From Verrucomicrobia subdivision 3 bacterium UBA7542 (GTDB taxonomy: Bacteria > Verrucomicrobiota > Verrucomicrobiia > Limisphaerales > UBA11358), in assembly GCA_002479245.1 (NCBI GenBank), contig DLMG01000239.1, positions 1-5,977 on the forward strand: a stretch of DNA of 5,977 bases. Reading direction: 5' to 3'. A program made the position numbers and the translations under genes. Shown piece by piece: positions 5,807-5,977 of the stretch (its first letter is position 1; every line of letters begins with the position of its first letter). Below the pieces are notes generated by a model that made no database searches, was not told where the DNA came from, and saw only the letters and a list, made by a program, of their open reading frames with translations.

Positions 5807-5977
5807 GTGAGCTTGCAATCCATTGGACAGTTTCCAGCCTATCGCCCGCGCCGGCTGCGGCAGTCGGCGGCGCTGCGACAACTCGTGGCCGAAACCCATT
5901 TGAGCGCGTCGCAACTCGTGCTGCCGCTGTTCGTTCGCGCCGGACGAAAAATCTGCCGCCCCATCGCCGCCATGCCC
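5807..5977 (+). CDS. hemB: Porphobilinogen synthase (delta-aminolevulinate dehydratase), N-terminal 57 residues, partial
   Basis: The frame opens with GTG 5807 and reaches the right edge without a stop. The segment YRPRRLRQSAALRQLVAETHLSASQLVLPLFVR followed by PIAAMP is the characteristic HemB N-terminus (family pattern RxRRLRxxxxxRxLVxET.L...DLilPLFV.....PI.sMPG). HemB condenses two 5-aminolevulinate molecules to porphobilinogen in the cytoplasm, the first common step of haem and tetrapyrrole synthesis. The catalytic lysines and metal site lie beyond the window, as the full protein is usually about 320-340 residues. An in-frame TAG at 5795-5797 excludes any start further upstream. The nearby ATG at 5799 is out of frame and meets TGA after two codons. 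GTG 5807 is therefore the first possible start, with TTG 5813 a less likely alternative. No Shine-Dalgarno is present. Confidence 0.9.
   Translation, partial: MSLQSIGQFPAYRPRRLRQSAALRQLVAETHLSASQLVLPLFVRAGRKICRPIAAMP

Overview
The window reads as a chromosomal piece from a Verrucomicrobiota bacterium, probably near the Pedosphaerales/Limisphaerales. Three things point there: a 16S rRNA 5' end with the verrucomicrobial-type 'GGATAAGACATGCAAGTCGAGCG' region, protein sequences that resemble homologues I remember from that phylum, and an intergenic nested-palindrome repeat of a kind I associate with those genomes. The phylum call rests on recall, not on a search.

Layout. Positions 1-270 are the first ~270 nt of a 16S rRNA gene on the minus strand. 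Its leader (to about 526) carries a boxB-like GNRA hairpin, a boxA-like antitermination site and a stem next to the mature 5' end. A sigma70-like promoter lies at 533-560. Upstream, also on minus, is a small zincin metallopeptidase (683-1054, GTG start). Divergent from it is a large exported M16 zinc peptidase (1157-3850). A 479-bp gap with no convincing gene follows. Then comes a minus-strand, membrane-anchored DUF4230 protein (4330-4908).

Between DUF4230 and the next gene lies an elaborate 159-bp nested inverted repeat (5012-5170). A three-helix small membrane protein follows (5325-5672). The last 171 bases hold the beginning of hemB (porphobilinogen synthase), which starts at GTG 5807 and runs off the window.

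The genes look like independent transcription units, not a shared pathway: strands alternate and the gaps are long. Two observations deserve follow-up. First, DUF4230 and hemB share an identical GGCTTTGCT -35-region block, a TAnnnT -10 box at the same spacing, and a start codon exactly 6 nt after that box, which suggests leaderless mRNAs. Second, the 159-bp repeat has terminal hairpins with complementary loops. I saw no defence system, CRISPR array, tRNA or intact mobile element.
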